Positions 1 through 8,673 of a stretch of 64,000 nt of DNA are shown here, piece after piece. The notes below the pieces were generated by a model that saw only the letters and a list, made by a program, of their open reading frames with translations, had not been told where the DNA came from and ran no database searches. A program made the position numbers and the translations under genes. Location of the stretch: assembly GCA_046594885.1 (NCBI GenBank), contig JBKJRD010000020.1:1-64000 (forward strand), read 5' to 3'. Each line of letters opens with the position of its first letter. Positions within the stretch are counted from its first letter, which is position 1. Origin of the DNA: Methylotenera_A sp046594885 (lineage in GTDB: Bacteria > Pseudomonadota > Gammaproteobacteria > Burkholderiales > Methylophilaceae).

Positions 1-130
1 AAGGTTAGTGATGATCGATTGTCAGCAAGCAAGTCAACGAATCTCCAATCGTTCACGCCACAATAATGGACGATCTAACGATTTTGAAATAAGTTGACTT
101 GCTTGCTGACAATCGATCATCACTAACCTT
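1..130. repeat. Long perfect inverted repeat (38-bp arms)
   Basis: Bases 1-38 are the exact reverse complement of bases 93-130. The 54-bp interval between them holds a smaller inverted repeat (47-53 with 77-83). The structure starts at the first base of the window, so the arms may continue outside it. It lies 14 bp beyond the stop codon of the ECF sigma factor gene. No T-tract follows, so it does not look like an ordinary terminator. A MITE-like element or a large transcript-end hairpin are possible readings. Confidence 0.85.
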
Positions 131-144
131 TACTTATCTAGCTA

Positions 145-702
145 TTAAACTGCTAGCCAATTAATCTCCAGACATTTTCGCATACTCATTCGAGCTCTGT
201 ATAACATCACCCAAGCATTGGTCGTGGTGATATTGAGTTCCTTACAAATTTCATCATTATCCGTTTCATGGATATCGCGCATCATAAATAGCGTAGCGAG
301 CTTGGTGGGCAACTTATCCATGCAGTTTTGCAATACACCCAAAAATTGTTTTTGTTCTAACGCGCTTTCAGGCATATCCCAAGCTATTGGCTTTTCAGAC
401 CAATGGCCTTTTTCATCAAAAAATTCATCCATATTGGCGTCTTCATCAGACATTAAATCAGACGCGGCAATTTCGCGCACATTTTTACGCATGACATCAA
501 TAATTTTATGCTTCAAAATACCTGTTAGCCACGTACGCGGTGCAGAATCACCCGAAAAGGATGGGCTTTTAATGGCCGCTAGAAACGTTTCTTGCACCAC
601 ATCTTCTGCCAAATGCGGGTCGCGTAGGCGCGCTAGCGCAAATCGATACAAGAAATCGCCGTGTTGGTTTAACCAATCGTGCATATTGTGAGCAGTTGTC
701 AT
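145..702 (-). CDS. ECF-family RNA polymerase sigma factor (RpoE-like)
   Basis: This 185-residue protein has the two-domain layout of an ECF sigma factor. Region 2 (about residues 15-75) includes the -10-binding helix with EDVVQETFLAA. Region 4 (about residues 125-180) has the helix-turn-helix ending in NAWVMLYRARMSMRKCLE. A linker of about 45 acidic residues separates them. Such factors direct RNA polymerase to a small stress or envelope regulon. No anti-sigma gene follows inside the window; the gene is followed at once by the long palindrome at 1-130. It is the last gene of a minus-strand run that starts at rsxA. The ATG at 702 has no clear Shine-Dalgarno site and sits next to a 14-bp palindrome; Met-7 is an alternative start. 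The target regulon is unknown. Confidence 0.85.
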   Translation of the reverse strand: MTTAHNMHDWLNQHGDFLYRFALARLRDPHLAEDVVQETFLAAIKSPSFSGDSAPRTWLTGILKHKIIDVMRKNVREIAASDLMSDEDANMDEFFDEKGHWSEKPIAWDMPESALEQKQFLGVLQNCMDKLPTKLATLFMMRDIHETDNDEICKELNITTTNAWVMLYRARMSMRKCLEINWLAV

Positions 703-716
703 ATTGAATATTCAAT
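703..716. promoter_or_regulatory. 14-bp perfect palindrome before the sigma factor start
   Basis: ATTGAATATTCAAT is self-complementary over all 14 bases and abuts the ATG of the sigma factor gene, where a ribosome binding site would be expected. It could be an operator or simply AT-rich chance. Nothing else supports a role. Confidence 0.3.
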
Positions 717-730
717 CATGTAAGCGGTAA

Positions 731-1174
731 TTAAGCAACAATGCCCGCTTTTTGTTGCAGGAGCGTTAAATAATGGTTGCTATCTAAGCTGGTTTTATTG
801 CGTTGCGCTAGCCAAATGGTTTCACCTAAGCACTCTACAATAGCATGCAGCGCATCGTGCTCATTTTGGTATTTAAATAATAGTTTTTGGTAGATAGACG
901 CAATCCCAATCGGTTGATTGATGCTAATTTGCTCTAAAACCGACAGATGCAAGCTCATATGCAAAAAAGGGTTGGTTTCACCCATTTCTGGAAAATACGC
1001 TTGGTGTTTAAATTGCGCTGGGTTATCTAAAATTGGGTGATATTCAGGATGCATGTGCATGATATGCAGCCCGAGTTTTTCCAAATCCGTTAAGTTTGTC
1101 TGCTGCTTGGATTTATGCCAAGTGCCAAAAAAGAATTCACGCACTTCATCGCGAGATGGGTTAAATAGGCTCAT
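731..1174 (-). CDS. DUF1841 family protein
   Basis: This protein of about 147 residues opens with MSLFNPSRDEVREFFFGTW and continues with an HPEYHPIL segment. That is the pattern of the DUF1841 family of beta/gammaproteobacterial proteins of unknown function. I place the start at the ATG at 1174 because GGTGA lies just upstream; a longer reading would begin with TTG at 1186. Its 5' end overlaps the end of the FIST gene by 14 bp, which indicates translational coupling. It is His-rich, soluble and has no signal peptide. The function is not known and the operon gives no firm clue. Confidence 0.8.
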   Translation of the reverse strand: MSLFNPSRDEVREFFFGTWHKSKQQTNLTDLEKLGLHIMHMHPEYHPILDNPAQFKHQAYFPEMGETNPFLHMSLHLSVLEQISINQPIGIASIYQKLLFKYQNEHDALHAIVECLGETIWLAQRNKTSLDSNHYLTLLQQKAGIVA

Positions 1175-2291
1175 TATTTTCACCAAATAAACCGATCACA
1201 GCTGAATACTCTAGCAATTCATTTTTAGCGTTAATCGAAGCAATTTCGCCATTGCCGTAAAAACCAATCAGCGGCAAGCCTGGAAATAAGGTTTTCATTA
1301 AGGCTAAATCTTGGTCAACGCCATTATATAAATAAGGGCCGCGCCCAAGGCATGAAAACAGCAGCGCAAATTGTGGTGCTGCATTTTGGGTTTGTGCCGC
1401 TAATTGCCGCCTTAATGTGCTGGCGGTTTTCACTAAATCAACCTGTGCGGCATCCATATCGCGAACCGCCCAACTCACCCAATCGCCCACTTGCAATGGT
1501 TTGGCTACGGTAACCGTGCCTGCAGCCGCGTCACCCATCATAATTGCAGCCAGGCGATAATCGCCCCGCTCAATATGCGATGCGCGGCTGGCATATGCCA
1601 CCATCAATTGATGATAGGGCATAAGCTTATTCGCATTGAGCAAATCCGATTTTTGACACACCGCACTTAATACATCAAAAGCAGGCAAATTGGCAATCGA
1701 TATTAAATCAAGCTGATTACAATTCGTTACTCTGCGCGGGCTGGTTAATAGTTTTAAGCCATGCGTCGCCCCAACTGCATATTGCGCATTATTCAAGCGC
1801 ATTTCACAATAGCCTTGCGTAATGCCCTTGGCGTTTGCCCATACCGAAAAAGCGCCATGCCCAATCGCATCTCCCGAAACACCACCCAACCGTTGCGCGC
1901 TGCAATCTAGCCATGCGCTATTAATCGCATTTGGCGCGGCTAAGGTCAGTAATAATGTGTTGTTAAACGGTGCATTGTTTTGCTGTTCAGGCTTTAGCCA
2001 AACGTTTTCTGAAAAGACCATGGCAGCAGCAGCAGGGCTATCAATCACCCAATCTTCTTCAGTAAAAATACCAATCGCAGAGCAGCCAATTATATTAGTG
2101 CAACTGGTGGCCTTAGCCGCGGCCTTAATGGCTAATTCTGGGTTAGATGCAAATTCAGAACTTAAAAATAATAAAACACAGGCAGGTGAATGCAGCTTTG
2201 CTTTTTCCATGGCAGAGATAACTGCTTTGGTAGCAAGCTCTGGCAGCGCTTTGCTGCCTATGGCTAAGCCAGTGGCGACTTTCAAGGGCAT
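1161..2291 (-). CDS. FIST N/FIST C domain sensory protein
   Basis: This 376-residue protein has the layout of FIST proteins: an N-terminal FIST domain (about residues 1-190, with the TNIIGCSAIGIFTE segment) and a FIST_C domain (about 220-365, with LLFSCLGRGPYLY and PLIGFYGNGEIAS). FIST domains are thought to bind small ligands such as amino acids and often occur in signalling proteins. Here the domain stands alone, with no output domain. It lies between nth (21 bp upstream) and the DUF1841 gene (overlapping), so it is probably co-transcribed with both. The ligand is unknown. Confidence 0.82.
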   Translation of the reverse strand: MPLKVATGLAIGSKALPELATKAVISAMEKAKLHSPACVLLFLSSEFASNPELAIKAAAKATSCTNIIGCSAIGIFTEEDWVIDSPAAAAMVFSENVWLKPEQQNNAPFNNTLLLTLAAPNAINSAWLDCSAQRLGGVSGDAIGHGAFSVWANAKGITQGYCEMRLNNAQYAVGATHGLKLLTSPRRVTNCNQLDLISIANLPAFDVLSAVCQKSDLLNANKLMPYHQLMVAYASRASHIERGDYRLAAIMMGDAAAGTVTVAKPLQVGDWVSWAVRDMDAAQVDLVKTASTLRRQLAAQTQNAAPQFALLFSCLGRGPYLYNGVDQDLALMKTLFPGLPLIGFYGNGEIASINAKNELLEYSAVIGLFGENNEPI

Positions 2292-2312
2292 ACTTTCACA
2301 GGCGTACTTTCA

Positions 2313-2987
2313 TCAATTTGCTTTCAACATTTCGCCTGCCATTAAATGCGGTGTGGGAATCATTTTATGCGTATATTCGCACAAATCCACAATGCAACAT
2401 TCACCGCATTTTGGGTTGCGCGCGGTGCAAGTGTAGCGCCCATGCAAAATCAATAAGTGATGCGCCGCGTGCAAAAATTGTTTAGGGATTGTGTTCAGAT
2501 ATTTTTGTTCAACTGCTAGCACATTTTTACCAGTGGCCAGCTTGGTACGGTTGCCCAGCCTAAATAAATGCGTATCCACTGCAATAGTCGGCTGTCCAAA
2601 AGCGGTGTTTAAAATCACATTGGCGGTTTTGCGGCCTACGCCTGATAAAGCTTCTAGGGCGACTCTGGTATTAGGTACTTGTGATTGATGCAATTGAATG
2701 AGTTGTGCGCAGCAAGCAATGACGTTTTTGGCTTTCGCATGATACAAGCCAATGGTTTTGATATAAAACTCCAAGCCTTCAATGCCCAAATCGACAATCG
2801 CTTGCGGCGTATTGGCCACTGCAAATAGTTTACGCGTGGCAATATTCACGCTTTTATCGGTGGCTTGTGCTGATAAAATGACCGCGATGAGCAACTCAAA
2901 CGTACTGTTAAACTCTAATTCTGTGCTGGGTTTGGGGATAGCGATACTTAAGCGCCTAAATATTTCTGCACGTTTTTCGGCATTCAT
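2313..2987 (-). CDS. nth: Endonuclease III (DNA glycosylase/AP lyase)
   Basis: This bifunctional base-excision repair enzyme removes oxidised pyrimidines and nicks the resulting abasic site. The helix-hairpin-helix (LSGVGRKTANVILN, residues 114-127) carries the catalytic Lys-120, and Asp-138 lies in VDTHLFRLGNR. Both match the E. coli numbering. The C-terminal [4Fe-4S] ligands have the C-x6-C-x2-C-x5-C spacing at Cys-187, 194, 197 and 203. At 224 residues it is slightly longer than the 211 of E. coli. It lies 20 bp after rsxE, the same rsx-nth linkage as in E. coli. Confidence 0.97.
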   Translation of the reverse strand: MNAEKRAEIFRRLSIAIPKPSTELEFNSTFELLIAVILSAQATDKSVNIATRKLFAVANTPQAIVDLGIEGLEFYIKTIGLYHAKAKNVIACCAQLIQLHQSQVPNTRVALEALSGVGRKTANVILNTAFGQPTIAVDTHLFRLGNRTKLATGKNVLAVEQKYLNTIPKQFLHAAHHLLILHGRYTCTARNPKCGECCIVDLCEYTHKMIPTPHLMAGEMLKAN

Positions 2988-3007
2988 AATAAGCGGTTAT
3001 GAGCGAA

Positions 3008-3694
3008 TTAAATCGCAGGCTTAAGCGCGCTGTGGGTTTCAACAGGCAAGCTAGGATGCGTCGTTTTACGCAATTCGGCCCAATTGCGGGCGGCAATTAA
3101 ACCTGCCAAACCCAAAAAAGCGCCTGGCGGCAAAATGGCCAGTAAAAAGCCGCTGTAATCGGGAATAACCGTTAGGACATAAGGTTTAAAGCTGGCGCCA
3201 AAAGCTAAATCTAATCCAGAAAACAGCGTGCCTTTGCCGATCATTTCGCGCATGCCGCCCAATAAACCCAGTACCAAAGTGAGCCCAATGCCCATCATAA
3301 ATCCATCCCATATTGCAGGTGCAGGTGGATTTTTGGCGGCAAATGATTCCACACGCGCCAGCACGATACAATTCACCACAATTAACGGAATAAAAATACC
3401 CAATACTTTATGTAGCGGTTCGGCAAAGCCATGAATAATTAAATCGATTACCGTCACCAAAGCCGCTATAACCAAAATAAACACTGGCACGCGAATTTCA
3501 GAAGGTACAAAGCGCCTAACAGGTGAAACCGCCCCATTTGAAGCCGCCATCACCAACGCCGTCGCCAAGCCTAAACTTAAGCCGTTAACCGCTGTTGTGG
3601 TGACTGCCAATGTGGGACACAAGCCCAGCAACTGCACCACGCCAGAGTTTTGCTTCCACAGCCCGTTATAGGCGATTTCTTTATATTGATTCAT
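3008..3694 (-). CDS. rsxE: Rnf/Rsx electron transport complex subunit E
   Basis: This integral membrane subunit of the Rnf/Rsx complex moves electrons between NADH and ferredoxin-level acceptors, coupled to an ion gradient (or, in E. coli, keeps SoxR reduced). The 228-residue protein begins MNQYKEIAYNGLWKQNSG and has about six hydrophobic helices. The LLGLCPTLAVTTTAVNGL segment is shared with RsxA, its paralogue. The start has a good AAAGG site. It ends the rsxABCDGE series and is followed by nth. Confidence 0.95.
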   Translation of the reverse strand: MNQYKEIAYNGLWKQNSGVVQLLGLCPTLAVTTTAVNGLSLGLATALVMAASNGAVSPVRRFVPSEIRVPVFILVIAALVTVIDLIIHGFAEPLHKVLGIFIPLIVVNCIVLARVESFAAKNPPAPAIWDGFMMGIGLTLVLGLLGGMREMIGKGTLFSGLDLAFGASFKPYVLTVIPDYSGFLLAILPPGAFLGLAGLIAARNWAELRKTTHPSLPVETHSALKPAI

Positions 3695-3743
3695 TTTTTA
3701 ACCTTTTTAAGCATTTAACTTAACCACTTTTTTGAGGCAATAT

Positions 3744-4364
3744 TTAGGCAAATAATGCTTGTTTATTGGCTTCAAAATATTGCAAAGCTTTATGCACCGC
3801 TTTTACAACGGCGCGCGGTGTAATCGTAGCACCTGCTCTGTAATCAAACGCACCACCATCTTTTTTTACTTTCCACTCATCATCAGCTGTTTTTAAGAGC
3901 GATTCATGATCAAAAAGTTTAATCCAGTTATCTTTAGCAATATCAATATAATCGCCTAAGCCAGGCGTTTCTTTATGCGTTAATACACGCACACCGCTAA
4001 TACTACCGTCTGCCTTAATGGCAATTAGCAACTTAATATCACCGCTGTAAGCATCATGCGCAATTGCTTCAATAATCACCGCAGCAGGCACATTATTTAT
4101 ACGCGCGCGGTTGGCAATTGTTGCTTGTGTATTGCCTAATAAATTGCTTGGCGCAATCACAATTGTATCTTTCAATAAATCGTTATTGTGCATATTTTGC
4201 GGCACAATTTGCCTAAATAAACTTAAACGCGCTGCCGCTTCACTTTTTTCAATCGGCGCTTTGGTGATTTGAAAAACAAACGCCAATAGCGTTGTAAAAA
4301 CCAGTGCAAATGCAATCAGTGTGATGGCGGTTTTAGTGGTATGTTTAAGTATGGTTTCAGCCAT
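3744..4364 (-). CDS. rsxG: Rnf/Rsx electron transport complex subunit G (FMN-binding)
   Basis: This subunit has one N-terminal membrane helix (about residues 13-33) and a periplasmic FMN-binding domain. The flavin is expected to be esterified to the Thr of the AGATITPRAV motif near residue 180; the family consensus is SGAT, so Ser is replaced by Ala here. The HKETPGLGDYI segment is also typical of RnfG/NqrC. The start codon shares one base with the rsxD stop (TAATG), so the two are translationally coupled. Confidence 0.95.
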   Translation of the reverse strand: MAETILKHTTKTAITLIAFALVFTTLLAFVFQITKAPIEKSEAAARLSLFRQIVPQNMHNNDLLKDTIVIAPSNLLGNTQATIANRARINNVPAAVIIEAIAHDAYSGDIKLLIAIKADGSISGVRVLTHKETPGLGDYIDIAKDNWIKLFDHESLLKTADDEWKVKKDGGAFDYRAGATITPRAVVKAVHKALQYFEANKQALFA

Positions 4365-5383
4365 TATTTCTCATGTCCGAATACACGCGGCTGCGTATGC
4401 GCGTCTATCAATGGCACACAAATATTCATAAAAATCACCGCAAACGCAATGCCATCAGGATAGCCGCCGTACACCCGAATCAAATAAGCAATCACCGCCA
4501 CGCCAGCGGCAAAATATAATTTACCTTTTGGCGTAGTTGGGCCGCTGACTGGGTCGGTAATGATAAAAAACGCACACAGCATGCTAGCACCACTAAATAA
4601 ATGCAATAAAGGTGACGCAAAATGCGCTGGATTGACCAACCAAAATACGCCAGAAGTTACAGCAAGCGCAACTAAAAAAGCGCTAGGTAAATGCCAAGAA
4701 ATAATTTTTTGCTGCCACAAATATAAGCCGCCCAGTAAATAAGCGCCAGTGACCAATTCATTACCTTTGCCGCCAAGCACGCCAAATACTGGCGCTTGCG
4801 TGATGCTGCTTACTTCATGCTTCAGCATTAATTGTGTTTTTAAGTAATCCAGTGGCGTGGCCGAGGTAATCGCATCTATTTGCACGCCTTGCGGTAATTT
4901 GCCAGTAAAAATGAGATGCAATTGATCGCTAAAGTGAAGCGGTATTTGCGCTAATTGCAGTGCCGCAGGCCATTTGGTCATTAAAACAGGAAACGAAATC
5001 AATAACACGGCATAGCCAATCATGGCGGGGTTAAATGGGTTATAACCCAAGCCGCCATACAATTGTTTAGCTATTACAATAGCAAATAAAGTACCCACAA
5101 CAATTAACCACCAAGGTGCAATTGGCGGAATAGCCAGCGCTAATAGCCAAGCTGTAACAACCGCGCTGTAATCCATTAAAAACGGCGCAATAGGACGTTT
5201 GCGTAGTTTCAATAGCGCTGCTTCTGCAACCAGGGCTGTGATTGTGGCTAGTGTAAGCGTGACTAAAATGCCACCGCCATACACCCACACATAAGCCGCA
5301 ATGCCAGGCAGCAGCGCTAGCAACACTTTAAACATCATGCTGCCAACACTGGGTGCGTTAGAAATATAAGGTGAGCGATTCAA
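4364..5383 (-). CDS. rsxD: Rnf/Rsx electron transport complex subunit D
   Basis: This polytopic membrane flavoprotein of the Rnf complex is 339 residues long with about ten hydrophobic segments. The DAITSATPLDYLK stretch (about residues 175-187) is where RnfD proteins carry covalent FMN on Thr. GGLGYNPFNPAM and TDPVSGPTTPKGKLYF are also family signatures. It lies 14 bp after rsxC and overlaps rsxG by one base. Confidence 0.95.
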   Translation of the reverse strand: MNRSPYISNAPSVGSMMFKVLLALLPGIAAYVWVYGGGILVTLTLATITALVAEAALLKLRKRPIAPFLMDYSAVVTAWLLALAIPPIAPWWLIVVGTLFAIVIAKQLYGGLGYNPFNPAMIGYAVLLISFPVLMTKWPAALQLAQIPLHFSDQLHLIFTGKLPQGVQIDAITSATPLDYLKTQLMLKHEVSSITQAPVFGVLGGKGNELVTGAYLLGGLYLWQQKIISWHLPSAFLVALAVTSGVFWLVNPAHFASPLLHLFSGASMLCAFFIITDPVSGPTTPKGKLYFAAGVAVIAYLIRVYGGYPDGIAFAVIFMNICVPLIDAHTQPRVFGHEK

Positions 5384-5397
5384 ATTAAACTTTCTTA

Positions 5398-7413
5398 TTA
5401 ATCTTTCTTGGAGTCTGATGGTGCTTGTTTAGCTGCTTCGGCGGCCGCTTTTTGCGCTTTTGCCCGGGCAATGGCGGCCGCGATTAAGACTTGTTTAGCG
5501 GCAACTGCATCTGCACTACTTTGCACGGGCGATGCTGTGGGCTTAGCCATGATTGCAGGTTCAGCAATAGGGTCGGTTAAACCAACCGATTGGCGTCGTG
5601 CTTCAATTTCAGCAATCTCATTTTTTACCAGCTCCGCTGCATCGGCCACATTTTTTGGTGCATTGCCAGCTGCAAGCGCAGCCACTTTTTGTGCTTTTGC
5701 CCGTTCAATCGCCGCGGCAATCAGGGCTTTTTTAGCGGCATCATCAGCCGCAACCGCTGGCTTTTCTGGTTTGGCATTTTGCTCATCAGATACATCGGCA
5801 GGCGTGTTAAGCATTGCGGCGGCTTTTAATGCTTTTGCGCGCTCAATCGCTGCGGCGATGACGGCTTTTTTAGCATCATCTGTTAATACAGTGTTTTCAG
5901 TTGCTTGGCTTTTTTCAAGCGCAGTTTGAGTCGCTGCAACTTTACCCGCTTGCGCGCGTTCAGCATGTTTTTGTGCGCGTTCTTGTTTATCGCGCTCTAT
6001 TCTGGCTAATCTAAAATCATTGCGTTCGCGCGCCAAATCGGCGGCTTCTTGCGCCTTGTCCAACGCAATAATCTCGCTTTTGGCATAGCGATAATATTGC
6101 ACCAGCGAAATATCGCTAGGGCAAACATAGCTGCAAGCGCCACATTCTATGCAATCAAATAGTTTGTAATCGTTGGCTTTTTCAAAATTATCTGATTTGG
6201 CAAACCAATATAATTCTTGTGGCTGTAAATTCACGGGGCAAGCGTCCGCGCAACGCGCACAGCGTATACAAGGCATTGCAGGCGGCGCTGGCTCAAATAA
6301 GCTGGGCGATGCAGCAATAATACAATTGGCGGCTTTGGTAATCGGCACATCAGCGGTTGGCAAATCAAAGCCCATCATCGGGCCACCCATAATAAAATGT
6401 GTGGTATTGGCTTTTGCGCCACCCGCTGCTTGCACCAAATGTAATAGTGGCGTGCCAAACAAGGTTTCAAAATTTTGTGGCGTTTGCACATTGCCTGTCA
6501 TTGAAACAATGCGGCTAATCGATGGCTCACCCAACTCAAAATAACGATACAACGCCACCACAGTAGCCACGTTAAATACTTGCAAACCGATCTCAGTAGA
6601 ACGCTTATCATGCGGAATTTCTGTACCAAGCACCAAATGCACCAAACGTCTGGCATCGCCGCTAGGGTAAAGCGTGGGTACAATTTTTACCTGAATTAAA
6701 GGGTTAAGTACGTTGGCGGCGGCACTCATCGCGGTGGCGGCTTCTGGTTTATTGTCCTCAATCCCAATAATGACTTTTTCCGCACCCAGCAAATATTGGG
6801 CAATGGCAATACCTTTAATAATTTCATCTGCACGTTCACGCATCAGCATGTCGTCACAAGTGATGTAAGGTTCGCATTCGGCGGCGTTAATCACTAAGGT
6901 GTGCACGCCCGATTTGCCATCTGCACGCAATTTAATGTGTGTAGGAAAAGTGGCGCCGCCTAAGCCCACAATGCCTGATAAACGCAAGCTTGCCACCAGT
7001 GTTTTGCGCTCTGCATTGCGCCAATCTTGTGGTTTTTTTTCAATCCACTGATCTTTACCATCAGGTGTAATGGTAATGCAACGGTCTGGCAAGCCTGATG
7101 GATGCGGAATAATTGCATCTGCAATTGCGCTAATCGTGCCAGAAGTGCTGGCGTGAATCGCTGCCGAAACCGTGCCTTCTGCCTCTGCGATCAATTGGCC
7201 TTTTAAAACATCATCGCCCACTTGCACTTTGATTTTAGGAATATTGCCCACATGCTGTCGCAAAGGCAGCACGATTTTTTCTGGAATCGCTAATTGCCCA
7301 ATCGGCAATTGTGTGGATTGGGCTTTATTTTCAGGCGGATGCACGCCACCATGAAAGGGGAATATCCCTTTCGCAGATTTAAACAAGCTGGTTAAATTAA
7401 CAATTGCATTCAT
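5398..7413 (-). CDS. rsxC: Rnf/Rsx electron transport complex subunit C
   Basis: This peripheral subunit carries the NADH/FMN-binding region and two [4Fe-4S] clusters, with motifs CIRCARCADACPVNLQP and CIECGACSYVCPSDI around residues 375-430. The N-terminal part begins with the family sequence FPFHGGVHPPENK. After about residue 450 the protein turns into a charged coiled-coil and then three Ala/Lys-rich repeats built on the core LIAAAIERAKAxKxAA (first copy VIAAAIERAKALKAAA). Such tails are known in gammaproteobacterial RsxC and vary in length. The repetitive tail explains long open frames on the opposite strand at 5408-5929, which I do not regard as genes. Confidence 0.95.
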   Translation of the reverse strand: MNAIVNLTSLFKSAKGIFPFHGGVHPPENKAQSTQLPIGQLAIPEKIVLPLRQHVGNIPKIKVQVGDDVLKGQLIAEAEGTVSAAIHASTSGTISAIADAIIPHPSGLPDRCITITPDGKDQWIEKKPQDWRNAERKTLVASLRLSGIVGLGGATFPTHIKLRADGKSGVHTLVINAAECEPYITCDDMLMRERADEIIKGIAIAQYLLGAEKVIIGIEDNKPEAATAMSAAANVLNPLIQVKIVPTLYPSGDARRLVHLVLGTEIPHDKRSTEIGLQVFNVATVVALYRYFELGEPSISRIVSMTGNVQTPQNFETLFGTPLLHLVQAAGGAKANTTHFIMGGPMMGFDLPTADVPITKAANCIIAASPSLFEPAPPAMPCIRCARCADACPVNLQPQELYWFAKSDNFEKANDYKLFDCIECGACSYVCPSDISLVQYYRYAKSEIIALDKAQEAADLARERNDFRLARIERDKQERAQKHAERAQAGKVAATQTALEKSQATENTVLTDDAKKAVIAAAIERAKALKAAAMLNTPADVSDEQNAKPEKPAVAADDAAKKALIAAAIERAKAQKVAALAAGNAPKNVADAAELVKNEIAEIEARRQSVGLTDPIAEPAIMAKPTASPVQSSADAVAAKQVLIAAAIARAKAQKAAAEAAKQAPSDSKKD

Positions 7414-7455
7414 AAATTAGTTTTTTTAATGTTTTTTGAGTGTTAACTAAACCTA

Positions 7456-8019
7456 TTAATGCGATGCAGTTTGCACAGATTTAATTGGAATGGTTGGATA
7501 TTTCCATTTCCAATTATCGGGCGTTACGCCGATTGGTTGCATCGTGATGCAATCCACAGGGCAAGGCGCTAAGCACAACTCGCAACCTGTACATTCGCTG
7601 GCAATAATGGTGTGCATGTGCTTTGCTGCACCTAAAATCGCATCTACTGGACAAGCTTGAATACATAAAGTACAGCCAATACAGGTAGCTTCATCAATAA
7701 AAGCTACCGATTTAGGTTTTTCTACGCCATTTTCAGCGTTAAGTGGCTTATATTCCATGCCCATTAAATCGGCGAGGGCGCGCACGCCTGCATCGCCACC
7801 TGGCGGACATTGGTTAATATCAGCGCGTCCTTCAGCAATCGCTGTTGCATATGGTTTGCAGCCAGGAAAGCCGCATTGGCCACACTGTGTTTGCGGCAAA
7901 ATGGCATCAATGCGCGCGATTAAAGGGTCGCCCTCAACCTTAAATTTAAGCGCAGCATAACCTAGCAAGGCGCCCAAACCAAGTGCTAAGCCAATCATAA
8001 TCATTAAAGCAGTTAACAT
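7456..8019 (-). CDS. rsxB: Rnf/Rsx electron transport complex subunit B (ferredoxin)
   Basis: This is the iron-sulfur subunit. An N-terminal membrane anchor (residues 1-25) is followed by the cluster motif TQCGQCGFPGCKPY and its fourth Cys in INQCPPGG. Two ferredoxin-type motifs follow, CIGCTLCIQACPVDAI and CTGCELCLAPCPVDCI. It accepts electrons from or delivers them to soluble ferredoxin and passes them to RsxC/RsxD. At 187 residues it has normal length. It lies between rsxA and rsxC in the operon. Confidence 0.96.
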   Translation of the reverse strand: MLTALMIMIGLALGLGALLGYAALKFKVEGDPLIARIDAILPQTQCGQCGFPGCKPYATAIAEGRADINQCPPGGDAGVRALADLMGMEYKPLNAENGVEKPKSVAFIDEATCIGCTLCIQACPVDAILGAAKHMHTIIASECTGCELCLAPCPVDCITMQPIGVTPDNWKWKYPTIPIKSVQTASH

Positions 8020-8085
8020 GGATAAATGTAATGTGTAAATGAAGTTAACGGTGTAATACTTAACCCAATATTTTGCTCAATTTTT

Positions 8086-8673
8086 TTAATACTTATCAAG
8101 ACCAGCAAAACCCATAAACGCCAAACTCATGAGTGCCGCGGTTACCATGGCAATGGCCGAGCCTTTAAACACGACTGGTACGTCGGCAGCTTCTAGCCTT
8201 TCGCGCATTGAAGCAAATAAGATCAGCACCATTGAGAAACCCAATGCGCCACCAAAGCCATATAAGCCCGATTGAATAAAGCCGTTACTGGCCTGCGCAT
8301 TCAAAAGTGGAATGCCTAATACCGCGCAATTAGTGGTAATTAACGGCAGAAAAATGCCCAACATCTGGTATAAAAGTGGAAAGCTTTTTTCCATCACCAT
8401 TTCAGTTAATTGCACTACACCTGCAATCACCACAATAAAAGATAATGTGCGCAAATACTGCAAACTATTAGGCTCTAATAAGTAAAAATTAATCGCCCAG
8501 CTGGTCATTGATCCAATTGTTAACACAAACGCTGTGGCTGCAGCCATGCCGATTGAGGCCTCTAGTTTTTTAGAAACCCCCATAAATGGACACAGGCCCA
8601 AAATTTTAACCAGCACGATGTTGTTGACTAAAACTGTGCTAATTAAAATGAAAATATAACTTTCTGACATCAT
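8086..8673 (-). CDS. rsxA: Rnf/Rsx electron transport complex subunit A
   Basis: This 195-residue subunit has six membrane helices and the family segments NNIVLVKILGLCPFMGVSKK and PLITTNCAVLGIPL. It is related to RsxE and together with it forms the membrane core that coordinates an iron-sulfur centre between the two subunits. It is the first gene of the operon; the promoter should lie in 8674-8760. Two consecutive ATGs (8673 and 8670) are possible starts. Confidence 0.95.
   Translation of the reverse strand: MMSESYIFILISTVLVNNIVLVKILGLCPFMGVSKKLEASIGMAAATAFVLTIGSMTSWAINFYLLEPNSLQYLRTLSFIVVIAGVVQLTEMVMEKSFPLLYQMLGIFLPLITTNCAVLGIPLLNAQASNGFIQSGLYGFGGALGFSMVLILFASMRERLEAADVPVVFKGSAIAMVTAALMSLAFMGFAGLDKY

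Noticed and set aside
1822..2436. Plus-strand open frame of 204 codons
   Set aside because: It is antisense to the FIST gene and the end of nth, both of which have clear family motifs.
5440..5860. CRISPR-like regular repeats
   Set aside because: The repeats encode the in-frame RsxC tail and are imperfect; there are no unique spacers of constant length. The repeats in the small lipoprotein genes at 12045 and 12425 are likewise coding.
5408..5929. Long plus-strand open frame (173 codons) rich in Ala/Phe
   Set aside because: It is antisense to the Ala/Lys-rich repeats of rsxC; the codon bias of the repeats keeps the opposite frame open. No ribosome site or known motif.
8040..8070. Recurring GTTAAGT/ACTTAAC word in gene starts and gaps across the window
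   Set aside because: It seemed frequent by eye (some 25 places), but that is only about twice a rough expectation for this AT-rich sequence, and many cases are inside codons. A proper count on the whole genome would be needed.
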